From NCBI RefSeq assembly GCF_000503775.1, contig NZ_KI629786.1:479501-543500 (forward strand): a stretch of 64,000 nt of DNA, given 5' to 3'. A program made the position numbers and the translations under genes. The stretch comes from Brevibacillus panacihumi W25. GTDB taxonomy: Bacteria; Bacillota; Bacilli; Brevibacillales; Brevibacillaceae. The notes beneath the pieces were generated by a model. The model worked only from the letters and a program-made list of their open reading frames with translations, was not told where the DNA came from and did not search any database. Shown here piece after piece: positions 1 to 8,332 of this stretch. The number at the start of each line of letters is the position of its first letter. Within the stretch, counting starts at the first letter, position 1.

Positions 1-2
1 GG

Positions 3-749
3 AAGCCGATCATTGTTCAAAATAAAATTGTGGGCGGCATTTGTGTCATGCATGATATTACCGAATTTGATGCAGCCAAGCAATCTGCTCATCAGGCAGA
101 CAAATTATCCATAGCGGGTCAAATGGCCGCGGGAATTGCGCATGAAATTCGAAACCCGCTTACCGCGCTGAAAGGATTTCTGCAATTGTTAAGCGCCGGC
201 AAAGAAAAAGGAAGTAAGTATTACGATATTATGAAGGAAGAATTAACTCGTATCGAACTTATTCTAAATGAACTACTGGCTTTAGCCAAACCGCAAGAGA
301 TGAACATGACACAGCATGATCTTTCTGAACTGATTCAGGATATCGTCGTGCTACTTCAGACGCAGGCCACATTACATAATGTAGAAATTCACTCTCATCC
401 AACCAAGGAACCCGTGCAGATCCGGTGCGATGGAAATAAAATCAAACAGTTATTTATTAATTTGATTAAGAATGCCATTGAAGCGATGCCTGAAGGGGGA
501 ACCGTCTGGATCGAACAAGTGCAATGCGATGAATGGGTTAAAGTAAGCATAAGGGATAATGGTGTTGGAATTCCGCAAGAATTGTTGCAAAAGATCGGAC
601 AACCTTTTTTTACACAGAAAGAGACAGGGACAGGTCTCGGGCTATCCATTTGTTATCAGATTGCAGAGTATCACAATGCGAATATTGAGGTTGCAAGCGA
701 GGTTGGCGAAGGTACAACTTTTACCGTATCCTTTCCCATCGCTCTGTAA
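3..749 (+). CDS. Sporulation-type sensor histidine kinase, C-terminal part (5' end outside window)
   Basis: The frame is open from the first bases, so the gene begins before the window. The visible part starts in the last strand of a PAS-like domain (ending CVMHDITEF), followed by a HisKA dimerisation domain with an intact H box (IAHEIRNPL, conserved His plus the Glu/Arg/Asn/Pro signature) and an HATPase_c domain with the N box (NLIKNAIEAMPEGG), G1 box (DNGVGIP), F box (QPFFTQK) and G2 box (GTGLGLSI). This is the architecture of the Bacillus KinA-KinE kinases that feed the Spo0F/Spo0A phosphorelay; a role in sporulation is inferred from family resemblance only. The next gene, in the same direction, encodes a degenerate paralogue. 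Whether the protein has membrane segments cannot be seen here. Confidence 0.85.
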   Translation, partial: KPIIVQNKIVGGICVMHDITEFDAAKQSAHQADKLSIAGQMAAGIAHEIRNPLTALKGFLQLLSAGKEKGSKYYDIMKEELTRIELILNELLALAKPQEMNMTQHDLSELIQDIVVLLQTQATLHNVEIHSHPTKEPVQIRCDGNKIKQLFINLIKNAIEAMPEGGTVWIEQVQCDEWVKVSIRDNGVGIPQELLQKIGQPFFTQKETGTGLGLSICYQIAEYHNANIEVASEVGEGTTFTVSFPIAL

Positions 750-886
750 CGGCTTATAGGTATAATCTTAGAAATCGGGTTCCACTTCGTGACGAGAAAT
801 TAGCTGGCTTGTTTACTGCAGTTTGCACATGATAAGTGGCCGGGAAGGGAGTTAATGGAGGAAGCAAATGGAGGACGTTAATAGAG

Positions 887-1930
887 ATGAAGCAAATCGT
901 AGAGTTCCTTATGAATTCCGATCAAATGGATATTGGACTGGCTGTCGTTGATTCAGAAGCCAGAATTTTATGGTTAAATACAACCATGAACACATGGTAC
1001 TCAGTAACCCCCGAAGAAGAATTCCCTGCACACTCGGCAATACAAGCGATCGTGGGGCAAGTATTGCAGGATAAAAAGAATTACCCGGGAGTACTCGTAC
1101 AAGAGAAGTTAGATGGCAAAGTGCGATCCATGATCGCCTATGTATACCCTCAGTTAAAAGGGGAATGTTTTGTTCTAATGGCCGATATCCAAGATTTTCA
1201 ACAGTACGTGCAAATTCAATGTGAGAAAGAAAGAAGGGAAACGATTGGGCATATGGCGGCGGGCACAGCCAATATCATTTTAAATCCTTTAGCGGTAATC
1301 AAAGGGACGCTTCAACTTCTGGAAAAAAGTTCGAAGGATCATGTTTCCGTTTTGCAATTTGCGGCATCTCCGCCTCATCAGAAAATGACAGGATACTTTA
1401 AGCTGCTCGATGAGCAAATTCAGACGATCGACAAAGCGTTGCAGCGGTTTTTGCTCTTTGGGAAACCTTTTGAATGGAAATTTGCTCCTGTTTCTGTCCT
1501 TTCGTTTATGCAAGAATGGGTCCCCGATATACAGGTTCAAGCGTTGGAGAAAACAGTACGTTTCGCTCTGGAATATCCGGAGCGAAACGGTTTTGTGTTT
1601 GGACACCCCAAGTTGCTGCGAGCGGCGCTGCAAGAAATCATTGACAACGCATTAGATGCAAGTCCCCCAGGTTCTGTCTTAACGCTCCGAATAAACATTA
1701 CGGATAATCATATCCACATCATTGTTCGCGATCAAGGAGCAGGAATTCCAAAAGATCTGCAGTCCCGAATCATCCTACCGTTTATTACAAGTAAACCGGA
1801 CGCTATCGGATTTGGGCTTAGTTTCAGTCATGCTATGATCGCAAAAATGGGGGGCTCTTTGAATTTCGAAAGCTCGGAGGTCGGCACAAATGTTATCGTT
1901 CAATTACCGACATTTACGGGAACAACTTAA
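887..1930 (+). CDS. Histidine-kinase-like protein lacking the phosphoacceptor histidine
   Basis: About 347 aa. I chose ATG 887, with GGAGG at 870-874, over the GTG at 836; the choice is not certain. It has an N-terminal PAS-like domain, then a HisKA-like helix region whose H box reads TANIILNPLAVIKG where the upstream kinase has IAHEIRNPLTALKG. The conserved His, Glu and Arg are replaced by Asn, Ile and Leu. The C-terminal GHKL ATPase domain looks intact: N box EIIDNALDASPPG, G1 box DQGAGIP, F box LPFITSK and a G2-like box FGLSFSHAM. Such a protein could bind ATP and dimerise but not autophosphorylate on the usual residue, so a regulatory or phosphatase-like role towards the upstream kinase is possible. 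That role is inference. Alternatively it is a decaying duplicate. Confidence 0.75.
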   Translation: MKQIVEFLMNSDQMDIGLAVVDSEARILWLNTTMNTWYSVTPEEEFPAHSAIQAIVGQVLQDKKNYPGVLVQEKLDGKVRSMIAYVYPQLKGECFVLMADIQDFQQYVQIQCEKERRETIGHMAAGTANIILNPLAVIKGTLQLLEKSSKDHVSVLQFAASPPHQKMTGYFKLLDEQIQTIDKALQRFLLFGKPFEWKFAPVSVLSFMQEWVPDIQVQALEKTVRFALEYPERNGFVFGHPKLLRAALQEIIDNALDASPPGSVLTLRINITDNHIHIIVRDQGAGIPKDLQSRIILPFITSKPDAIGFGLSFSHAMIAKMGGSLNFESSEVGTNVIVQLPTFTGTT

Positions 1931-2126
1931 AATTGTCGGTAACATTGCTGTAAATGCCAATGGCTACACAACAAACCCTCAAAAAATTTTTTCGGGGGCT
2001 ATTGCCGGGAGTTTCTGACCAAAGGCATATTCCAATTCAACTATGCAGGGTAGCAAAGAATAATATTTTCCGAAGAGTACAAAATAAAGCTGAAAAAAAA
2101 GATAATGTGACAATGGAGGAACTTAC

Positions 2127-2563
2127 ATGCCGCTCATTCCTTGGGATTCGTTTCGCAATACCGATCTATGGAGAAGGGATTTGGAAAAAATTTTTAACGA
2201 AGGTTTTCCTGAAATAGGCGCGCGTCTGGGATTTGCTACCCCTCGTATTGATGTATTTGAGACTGAACATGAAGTGATTGCTTCTTGTGAAATCCCTGGT
2301 TTGGATAAAAAAGAAGACCTTCATATCGATGTGGATGAAAACATGCTTACAATTAGTGGGACCATAAAGCAAGCGAATGAAGTGAAGCAGGAACAAATAC
2401 ATCGCAAAGAACGGTTTGTCGGACGGTTCCAACGGTCGTGTCTTTGCCATCACGCGTTCAAACGGAAGGAACGACAGCCACGTACCGCAACGGTGTCCTT
2501 GAAGTTCGCATGCCGAAATTAAAAGCCGATACCCAACGGCAAATTGATGTGCAGTTTCATTAA
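2127..2563 (+). pseudogene. Hsp20/alpha-crystallin small heat-shock protein, frameshifted
   Basis: ATG 2127 follows GGAGG at 2115-2119. The first frame encodes an Hsp20 N-terminus and most of the alpha-crystallin domain (PRIDVFETEHEVIASCEIPG, then a strand with LTISGTI, then RKERFVGRFQRS). Near 2430 the frame shifts by -1. In the new frame the expected end of the domain follows (VVSLPSRV, then TYRNGVLEVRMPKLKA) and stops at TAA 2561-2563. A single-base loss explains both halves. The intact product would be a cytoplasmic holdase chaperone of about 145 aa, which fits the family. A sequencing error is the alternative to a real pseudogene. Confidence 0.75.
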
Positions 2564-2668
2564 AATGAATTGTGAGATCACAATATAGGCGTTACATGAA
2601 AAATGGGCGCTTGCACATAATAAGCTTTGGGGGATGAAGTCCTACCATATTGAAGGAGGTCAAAAATC

Positions 2669-3016
2669 GTGTATCAACAAAACCTTTCACAGCAAGCAAG
2701 CCAATGCGCGCAGATTATTCAACAGTTGATCCAGCAAACCCAGCAATCGAGCAACATGTATCAACAAATGTTGCAACAGGAGCAGCAAAACGCCGCCCAA
2801 CTGGATCAGCTGGCCCAGAAAGAACGTCAAGCGGTTCAAACCATTCAATCTGTTCTGCAAGGACATCAAACTGCCATACAGCAGATGCAGCAGGCGATGC
2901 AAATTTGTTCTCAGCTTCAACAAACAGCGCAACAACAAGCCGGCGTGCAGAATGCGGGCTGGCCAATGGCTCAGAGCTGGCAGAATCAGAATTTGCAGCC
3001 ACGGCAGTATCAATAG
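2669..3016 (+). CDS. Glutamine-rich small protein, function unknown
   Basis: 115 aa from GTG 2669, with AAGGAGG (2653-2659) well placed. About a third of the residues are Gln, arranged in amphipathic heptad-like stretches such as IIQQLIQQTQQ and QQMLQQEQQNAAQLDQL, ending in a Gln/Asn/Pro tail. There is no signal peptide or membrane segment. Sporulating Bacillales encode several small Gln-rich spore-coat or spore-associated proteins, but I do not recognise this as a named family. A strong hairpin terminator follows directly, so it is a single-gene unit. Helical coiled-coil assembly is the only structural statement I would make. Confidence 0.6.
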   Translation: MYQQNLSQQASQCAQIIQQLIQQTQQSSNMYQQMLQQEQQNAAQLDQLAQKERQAVQTIQSVLQGHQTAIQQMQQAMQICSQLQQTAQQQAGVQNAGWPMAQSWQNQNLQPRQYQ

Positions 3017-3022
3017 AACAGC

Positions 3023-3070
3023 AAGTGAAAAAACGATCGCTTTAAAAAGAAGGCGGTCGTTTTTTCACTT
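3023..3070 (+). terminator. Rho-independent terminator after the Gln-rich gene
   Basis: An 18-bp stem (3023-3040 with 3053-3070, one G-U pair) has GTTTTTT on its 3' arm. The sequence is close to symmetric, so it could act in both directions. Confidence 0.85.
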
Positions 3071-3488
3071 GACGATGCGTATACCCCAAAACCATTCAGC
3101 CGATTTTCTTTGCAAATAAGTCCCAAATGCCGCGCAAAAGGTTCAGCAACATGCCGAACGAGACTTGTACCCCTGCCTTGCCTAGCGCCTTCAGCCTCCC
3201 GAGCCAACCAGCGCGCCTTGGCTTGGGAGGCGACCTGACAAGCAAGCTGCGCAAGATTTGGGAGGGATACAGGCATGGCAACTGCAAAATTTCGCGAGGA
3301 GCAGTAATCGTGATCAGCGTATGCAAGGTTTGCGGGGCTGAAGAGCGGGAGGATACGAAGGCGGCAGCGGAAGGCAGTGTATCCGACACCATTCTTCATT
3401 TAGTCTGCCTTGCGGATCGGCAGCAGTACATCGGCGGTACAGCTGCGGATCATTTGCTGCCCTAGCCGGGATCTGCTTCCGGTTTTGT
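3071..3488. other. Degenerate stretch without a recognisable gene
   Basis: About 420 GC-rich bases between the terminator and the DUF1657 remnant. All six frames give short or low-complexity ORFs, and none has a ribosome-binding site with a recognisable product. Given the gene fragments that follow, this is probably more decayed coding sequence, but I cannot assign it. Confidence 0.4.
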
Positions 3489-3581
3489 TCATGGATGGAC
3501 TAGAAGCCCTTGAATTGCGGTTCTTCCCTGGGTGCTTTTCAGCGAAGCCAGGCAAGTTTTGACCTGAGTAGCTACAGTCAT
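3489..3581 (-). pseudogene. DUF1657 spore-associated protein, N-terminal remnant
   Basis: The reverse strand has a good AAGGAGGG site followed by ATG 3581 and the start MTVATQVKTCLASLKSTQG, which matches the conserved beginning of DUF1657 proteins (normally about 65-70 aa). The frame breaks soon after and ends at TGA 3489-3491, leaving 30 residues. DUF1657 genes are typical companions of mobile spoVA operons in Bacillales, and a SpoVAE fragment lies next to it on the opposite strand. I read it as a relic of such a locus. Confidence 0.55.
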
Positions 3582-3625
3582 TGCCCCAATCCCTCCTTTC
3601 CTGATTATCTCTCATATAAGATAAG

Positions 3626-3829
3626 ATGTCTTTTTCAGCTGCGGGCGCCGTCGCGACCGTCCCGATCACCAGTTTTGGAAACTCTCTGGTTCATGGTGCG
3701 CTTCAGGAGCTGCAGCAGGATGGATGGATCGGCATCATCATCGGGATTTTTGAGTTAACGAGCGCCGGCGTTTCAGCAGCGATCATTTTCTCTTTTCTTG
3801 CGTCGCTCGTAGCAAAGCCTCGTGGATAA
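3626..3829 (+). pseudogene. spoVAE: Stage V sporulation protein AE, C-terminal remnant
   Basis: The 67-aa frame contains the hallmark C-terminal half of SpoVAE(b): GAVATVPITSFGNSLVHGA, then a GIFELTSAGVSAAIIFSFL membrane segment and a LVAKPRG tail. The intact protein is about 115 aa with two to three membrane spans and takes part in Ca-dipicolinate movement in spores. The N-terminal half is missing and the upstream sequence does not restore it. Flanking fragments of DUF1657 and cardiolipin synthase support a decayed spoVA-type locus. Confidence 0.75.
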
Positions 3830-3891
3830 AGCATGTGCCCGGCTTCTAAGATAGGAGCCGTACCTACTACGGAAGCCGGGTACAGATTTAC

Positions 3892-4080
3892 ATGTACGAA
3901 AAAGGGATGCTGCACGCAAAGGTGATGGTCGTCGATGAGGAAACGGCTGTGGTATGTTCGGCGAATTATGATTTTAAGAAGCAATCGCCTCAATTACAAG
4001 GTGTGCGAAGTTTTGTACAGCGCCGGCGTAGCGCGGGAACTCACGGAGCAATCTGCTTGCCTCGCTGTTATAGCTCGCGG
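3892..4080 (+). pseudogene. Cardiolipin synthase / phospholipase D family, C-terminal remnant
   Basis: The frame at 3892 reads YEKGMLHAKVMVVDEETAVV then CSANYD, which is the HxK(x)4D catalytic motif of the second phospholipase-D half of cardiolipin synthases. A frameshift near 3975 follows, and in the next frame the sequence continues LNYKVCEVLYSAGVARELTEQ, the expected continuation. The extreme C-terminus is not preserved. The N-terminal half, with the first HKD motif and membrane segments, is absent. Only the 3' quarter of the gene survives, in two frames. Confidence 0.7.
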
Positions 4081-4194
4081 GTTAACGCACCAGGTATGGT
4101 ATGAATTTCTTACAAGACATTTCATAGAGGAGCATCCTACAGAACAGATTTATGACGATTTGTGTAAAGAACTAGGAGTAACGCTCACCTGTAA

Positions 4195-4566
4195 TGCCTG
4201 GAGACGTTTCGAGAGCTGCATACCGCATTCGAGCTCGCTTACCGTGCGCAGGGCTTGAAGCCGCAGCGCCACGGCCTGCCGCTGCATACAGCTAAGGAGT
4301 GGAACGCAATGCTGGCCGCAGCCGGGTTTATGAACCCGCGGCGCCGCCAAAACGTCCGCATCGAACGGTACCCGACGGTGCGCGATTTTCTCCATGCGAT
4401 AAAAGCGATCGGCGCCAGCGCCTCGGTAGCCTCCCCTTCCGGCCGAATCGGCCTACGCCGCCTTTTTCACGACATGTTCCAGCACTACGAGACGCGATAC
4501 GGCGACTCTAATGGCATCCTTGCGACATATGAGCTGCTGTTGCTGCATGGTTTCGCTCCGAAATAA
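4195..4566 (+). pseudogene. bioC: Malonyl-ACP O-methyltransferase BioC, C-terminal remnant
   Basis: Reading from 4198, the frame gives LETFRELHTAFELAYRAQGL, then the typical BioC C-terminal signatures YPTVRDFLHAIKAIGAS, an RLFHDMFQHYETRYG-like helix and a final ATYELLLLHGFAPK. BioC methylates malonyl-ACP at the start of biotin precursor synthesis. The Rossmann-fold SAM-binding half (motif I) is missing and no start codon or ribosome-binding site is appropriate. The roughly 110 bases before it (frame ending near 4190, with HFIEEHPTEQIYDDLCKELG) are not BioC, and I do not recognise them. Confidence 0.65.
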
Positions 4567-5111
4567 AGTATCACCGAGGGAGAGGATGAAGAACAGGAAA
4601 CCGTCTACGGAACGTTAGCGTATATTATGTTGAAATTGGCAGTAATGACGAAGCGAATAATCATAAACAGCTAAATCCTTAGAGTAAGAAAAATAACAGG
4701 GACAACGAGGGCTTAGTACAAAAATTTACATATGCATCTCTCGTCTGGAAAAGTTTAAATTCTGCATGTTTAGTTCTGGAGAGACAAATAGACTACCAGA
4801 ACAACCAATCGTGGCAGCCTATTTGCTCTAAGTGCAAGGAGGGGACTGTACCCCACCATTAGTATATATACCGAGGAGGTTGTTTAAGTACAATTATCGA
4901 GTCGGAACGAGGTCCGATTTAAACATTTGATTTCTAGACGTATTTGTGGTAATTTTAGAAAAGTGAATTCACGGTTTACACAGGGACGGTGTGTAACCAA
5001 TAAAAACTCAATTAGAACAAGGAGTATTGGGGAATTACACAGTATGCGTTCTTCAATATTGCCATTCTAAGATCGTATAAACTTCACTTTTCCTAAGAAG
5101 GAGGAACTCAA
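4567..5111. other. Long non-coding gap upstream of rpsR
   Basis: About 545 bases with no supportable ORF. rpsF and ssb, which normally precede rpsR in Bacillales, are not here. The only structure I see is an inverted repeat (GGTTTACACA 4973-4982 with TGTGTAACC 4990-4998, one bulged T) without a U-tract. No clear promoter could be assigned, although one for rpsR must lie here or further upstream. Confidence 0.5.
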
Positions 5112-5342
5112 ATGGCACGCAAAGGACGTCCTAATAAACGTCGTAAAGTTTGCTTTTTCAAAGTGAACAAAATCAAGCACATCGATTATAAAGATGTAGA
5201 CTTGCTCAAAAAATTCATCAGCGAGCGCGGAAAAATCCTGCCTCGCCGTGTAACTGGTACTTCCGCGAAGTATCAACGTGCTCTGACTGTCGCGATCAAA
5301 CGCGCTCGTCAAGTAGCTCTTCTGCCTTACACGACTGAATAG
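5112..5342 (+). CDS. rpsR: 30S ribosomal protein S18
   Basis: 76 aa, within the family's 75-80. Start ATG 5112 has AAGGAGGAAC upstream. It contains the S18 signature [20 protein letters not shown] followed by [20 protein letters not shown] and the basic C-terminal helix. S18 binds the small-subunit platform together with S6. In most Bacillales the order is rpsF-ssb-rpsR under S6/S18 autoregulation. Here rpsR stands alone behind a gap and pseudogenes, so either rpsF-ssb lie elsewhere or the junction is a rearrangement. A terminator follows immediately. Confidence 0.97.
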   Translation: MARKGRPNKRRKVCFFKVNKIKHIDYKDVDLLKKFISERGKILPRRVTGTSAKYQRALTVAIKRARQVALLPYTTE

Positions 5343-5353
5343 TTCACAGGCTA

Positions 5354-5389
5354 TTAAAAGGGGGACACAATTGCGTGGCCCTCTTTTTT
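5354..5389 (+). terminator. Terminator after rpsR
   Basis: The hairpin AAGGGGGACAC / GTGGCCCTCTT has one mismatch and one G-U pair and is followed by a T-run. Confidence 0.75.
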
Positions 5390-5454
5390 CCATATCGTTT
5401 TATGCAGGCAAGTACGTGTCGTGAACAATCGAGTTTCATCAAAGAGGTGCTGAT

Positions 5455-6363
5455 ATGCCTTCGAAAACCAAGCAATTGGCAGAAAACGCCCTGATGCTGG
5501 GGGTTGCACTGGTATTCTTGTTTCTCAGTACATATACCGTACTCGGTGTAGTTACTGTTTTTCTGATTCCGCTGCCATTTTTGCTCCTGGGCCAGCGCAG
5601 CAGTATATCCAATATGGTCTGGGTCTCTCTTGCCTTTACAGTAATGGGTATGTTGATTGCGGATATTACTTCTGCAGTCATTGCTTTGATCTCCGCTGCA
5701 CTGGGCGCTGTCATGGGGATCATGTATTCCAAAAAAGGAAAGGCCCTTCCTGCCATCGTAGCAGGGGCTGCCGTTGTTTTTTTGGGGTACGTGCTAATGC
5801 TTGTGATCTTGACATTTGTCATGAAAATTAACTTCCAAGATATCTTAAAACAAGCCGAACAATTTCGTCCTGAAATCATGCCTGTGGAGCAATACAAATC
5901 GTACACAGAGCTATTCATGATGATTTTGCCCGGGGTATTTGTGACCTCCAGCTTTGTGCAAAGCATGATTACGCATGGATTGGGACGGTTGATCGGGAAG
6001 CGTCTGAAAAGACCGGTTCCGGCCTTGAAGCCCATTCGGCAATGGAGTTTTCCGAGATCCTTGCTGTATTATTATTTTATCGCGATGATCGGCATCCTGG
6101 TTTTTAGCGTGAACTTGAAAGGAACATTCTGGGAGAGTGCGTTGTACAACGTCAAAATGATCCTGGATATCGTCTTCTTTTTGCAGGGACTAAGCTTTTG
6201 TCTCTTTGCAGCAGACTTGTACGGATGGAAAAGAATGACTCCAGTGCTTATTGTCTCTCTATTTATTTTTCCGTTCTTAAGCACTATACTGAGTCTAATA
6301 GGCATCTTTGATTTGGGAATACGTTTGCGAGACAAGCTGGAAACAAGAGTGAAGAGGGGCTGA
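5455..6363 (+). CDS. yybS: YybS family (DUF2232) polytopic membrane protein
   Basis: 302 aa from ATG 5455 with GAGGTG upstream. Hydrophobic segments run through the whole length (about eight spans), with a charged loop around residues 125-150 and a basic C-terminus (RDKLETRVKRG). The position directly before gdpP is conserved in Bacillales and matches YybS. Its biochemical role is unknown; the fold resembles small-substrate membrane proteins of the DUF2232 family. It is separated from gdpP by only 4 bases and is probably cotranscribed with gdpP, rplI and dnaB. Confidence 0.85.
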   Translation: MPSKTKQLAENALMLGVALVFLFLSTYTVLGVVTVFLIPLPFLLLGQRSSISNMVWVSLAFTVMGMLIADITSAVIALISAALGAVMGIMYSKKGKALPAIVAGAAVVFLGYVLMLVILTFVMKINFQDILKQAEQFRPEIMPVEQYKSYTELFMMILPGVFVTSSFVQSMITHGLGRLIGKRLKRPVPALKPIRQWSFPRSLLYYYFIAMIGILVFSVNLKGTFWESALYNVKMILDIVFFLQGLSFCLFAADLYGWKRMTPVLIVSLFIFPFLSTILSLIGIFDLGIRLRDKLETRVKRG

Positions 6364-6367
6364 GGAA

Positions 6368-8305
6368 ATGCCCAAATTCCTGTTAAAGCGTTGGTACGGG
6401 ATGCATATGGTCCTGGCACTTAGCTTTAGCTTTCTGTTGTTGGGAATCTTGTCCCTGCATCACTGGATGTACGGGGCGATTGGCGTTGTTTGCTTGATTG
6501 GCCTGGTGATCTATGCCCTTCAAGCCGAAAAAGGATTTCAAAGAGACCTGCGTCTCTACCTGGCCACGGTCACACATCGGGTCAAAAAGGCGGGAGAAGG
6601 GGTCATATCCGAATTGCCGATCGGGATTCTTCTATACAACGAGGAAAAGGCAATCGAGTGGGTAAATCCGTATATGACTGAAATGTCCGGTGATGAATTG
6701 CTGATCGGAAAAAGTCTTACGGAGGTATTCCCCCAACTAAACTGGAAACCAGAGCAAAAAAGGATCGAATTCACCTATAACGAGCGGGTCTATGAAGTAT
6801 TAGTTCGTTCCGAGGAACATCTTCTTTATTTCAAAGAAATTACCGAGCACAAGGAGCTGACCAACCGTTACCATCGGGAGCGGGCAGCTCTTGCCATCAT
6901 CCATTTGGACAATTTGGATGAGATTGGGCAAGTGATGGATGAACAAAGCCGTACGCTGCTGTCCACTAGCGTGGCTGGTGTGATTACAGATTGGGCCAAC
7001 AAGCATCGCATCTACTTGCGCCGCATCTCATCAGACAAATTCCTGGCGTTGATGGAACGAGAAACGCTGGATAAGCTGGAAGAGACACGATTTGATATTT
7101 TGGACGTTGTACGGGAAATGACAGCCGACAACAAAATTCCGATCACGCTCAGCATCGGGGTCGGGGCAGTTGCCACTACGTATACGGAGCTGGGACAGAT
7201 GGCCCAGTCCAGTTTGGACATTGCACTTGGACGTGGCGGAGACCAGGCTGCTGTGAAGATCGGCAACAAGCTGACTTTCTACGGCGGCAAGTCAAATGCC
7301 GTGGAAAAACGGACGCGTGTTCGCGCGCGCGTCATCGCGCATGCCCTGCGTGATCTGATCCATGAGGCAGAGCATGTGATCGTGATGGGGCATAAGCAGC
7401 CGGATATGGACTCTGTGGGGGCTTCTCTGGGGGTCCTCAAGGCCGTACAGGTGCATAACAAGCAAGCCTATATCGTCATGGATGAAGGCAATCACTCAGT
7501 CGAGCGATTGATGCGGGAGATCTACGCCAACGAGGAATTGGCGGAATCGTTCATTACGCCGGAGCAGGCGATTCGACTGGTAACGGGACGCACGCTGCTC
7601 GTCGTCGTCGATACCCATCGTCCGTCACTGGTGATTGAGCCAAGGCTGTTGGGCGAGACCAGCCGCGTGGTGGTAATCGACCACCATCGCCGTTCCGAAG
7701 AATTTATCGAGCCCGTGCTGCTGTATCTGGAGCCGTACGCGTCTTCTACGGCTGAGCTGGTCACTGAGCTGTTGCAGTATCAAAGCGAGCGGCTCAATAT
7801 CGACAGCCTGATTGCAACTGCCCTGCTGGCCGGGATCGTGGTGGATACGAAAAGCTTTGCTTTCCGCACAGGATCGCGTACATTTGAAGCTGCTTCGTTC
7901 TTGCGCCGCAATGGTGCAGACACGGCTGCCGTACAGCGTTTGTTGAAGGAAGATTTGAATCAATACGTGAAGCGGGCGCGAATCATCATGAATACCGAAA
8001 CCTATCGGGACAGCATGGCGATCGCAATCGGCGATCCATCTGAAGAGTATACACAGGTACAAGTGGCCCAGGCAGCCGAGCAATTGCTGACCTTGTCGGG
8101 CATTCAAGCATCTTTTGTCGTAGCTAAACGGGCAGACGGTACGGTCCTGATCAGTGGACGCTCACTGGGAGACATCAATGTCCAATCCATCATGGAGCAT
8201 CTCGGCGGAGGCGGTCATTTGACAGGAGCCGCTACACAGATCGAAGGGATTTCCCTAAAGGATGCTGTCGTTCGGCTGAAGGAAGCCATTGATACGGTGG
8301 TATAG
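6368..8305 (+). CDS. gdpP: Cyclic-di-AMP phosphodiesterase GdpP
   Basis: 645 aa (family about 655), start ATG 6368. It has two membrane helices at about 12-50, a degenerate PAS domain (about 80-150), a degenerate GGDEF domain (about 170-300; SSDKF stands where GGDEF would be) and a DHH/DHHA1 phosphodiesterase module. The catalytic motifs are present: GHKQPDMDSVGASLG with its two metal-binding aspartates, VDTHRPS, IDHHRR, and the C-terminal GGGGHLTGAA of DHHA1. GdpP cleaves c-di-AMP to pApA at the membrane and so influences osmotic balance, beta-lactam tolerance and sporulation. It lies between yybS and rplI as in Bacillus. No inactivating change is seen. Confidence 0.96.
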   Translation: MPKFLLKRWYGMHMVLALSFSFLLLGILSLHHWMYGAIGVVCLIGLVIYALQAEKGFQRDLRLYLATVTHRVKKAGEGVISELPIGILLYNEEKAIEWVNPYMTEMSGDELLIGKSLTEVFPQLNWKPEQKRIEFTYNERVYEVLVRSEEHLLYFKEITEHKELTNRYHRERAALAIIHLDNLDEIGQVMDEQSRTLLSTSVAGVITDWANKHRIYLRRISSDKFLALMERETLDKLEETRFDILDVVREMTADNKIPITLSIGVGAVATTYTELGQMAQSSLDIALGRGGDQAAVKIGNKLTFYGGKSNAVEKRTRVRARVIAHALRDLIHEAEHVIVMGHKQPDMDSVGASLGVLKAVQVHNKQAYIVMDEGNHSVERLMREIYANEELAESFITPEQAIRLVTGRTLLVVVDTHRPSLVIEPRLLGETSRVVVIDHHRRSEEFIEPVLLYLEPYASSTAELVTELLQYQSERLNIDSLIATALLAGIVVDTKSFAFRTGSRTFEAASFLRRNGADTAAVQRLLKEDLNQYVKRARIIMNTETYRDSMAIAIGDPSEEYTQVQVAQAAEQLLTLSGIQASFVVAKRADGTVLISGRSLGDINVQSIMEHLGGGGHLTGAATQIEGISLKDAVVRLKEAIDTVV

Positions 8306-8332
8306 GGCCAAATTGAAAAGGGGGAAACGATG

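Noticed and set aside
3127..3465. 112-aa plus-strand ORF in the decayed region
   Set aside because: No ribosome-binding site or recognisable domain; several frames are open here because of GC-rich composition.
4973..4998. Hairpin upstream of rpsR as an S6:S18 binding leader
   Set aside because: That motif belongs before rpsF and the expected bulged CCG context is not seen.
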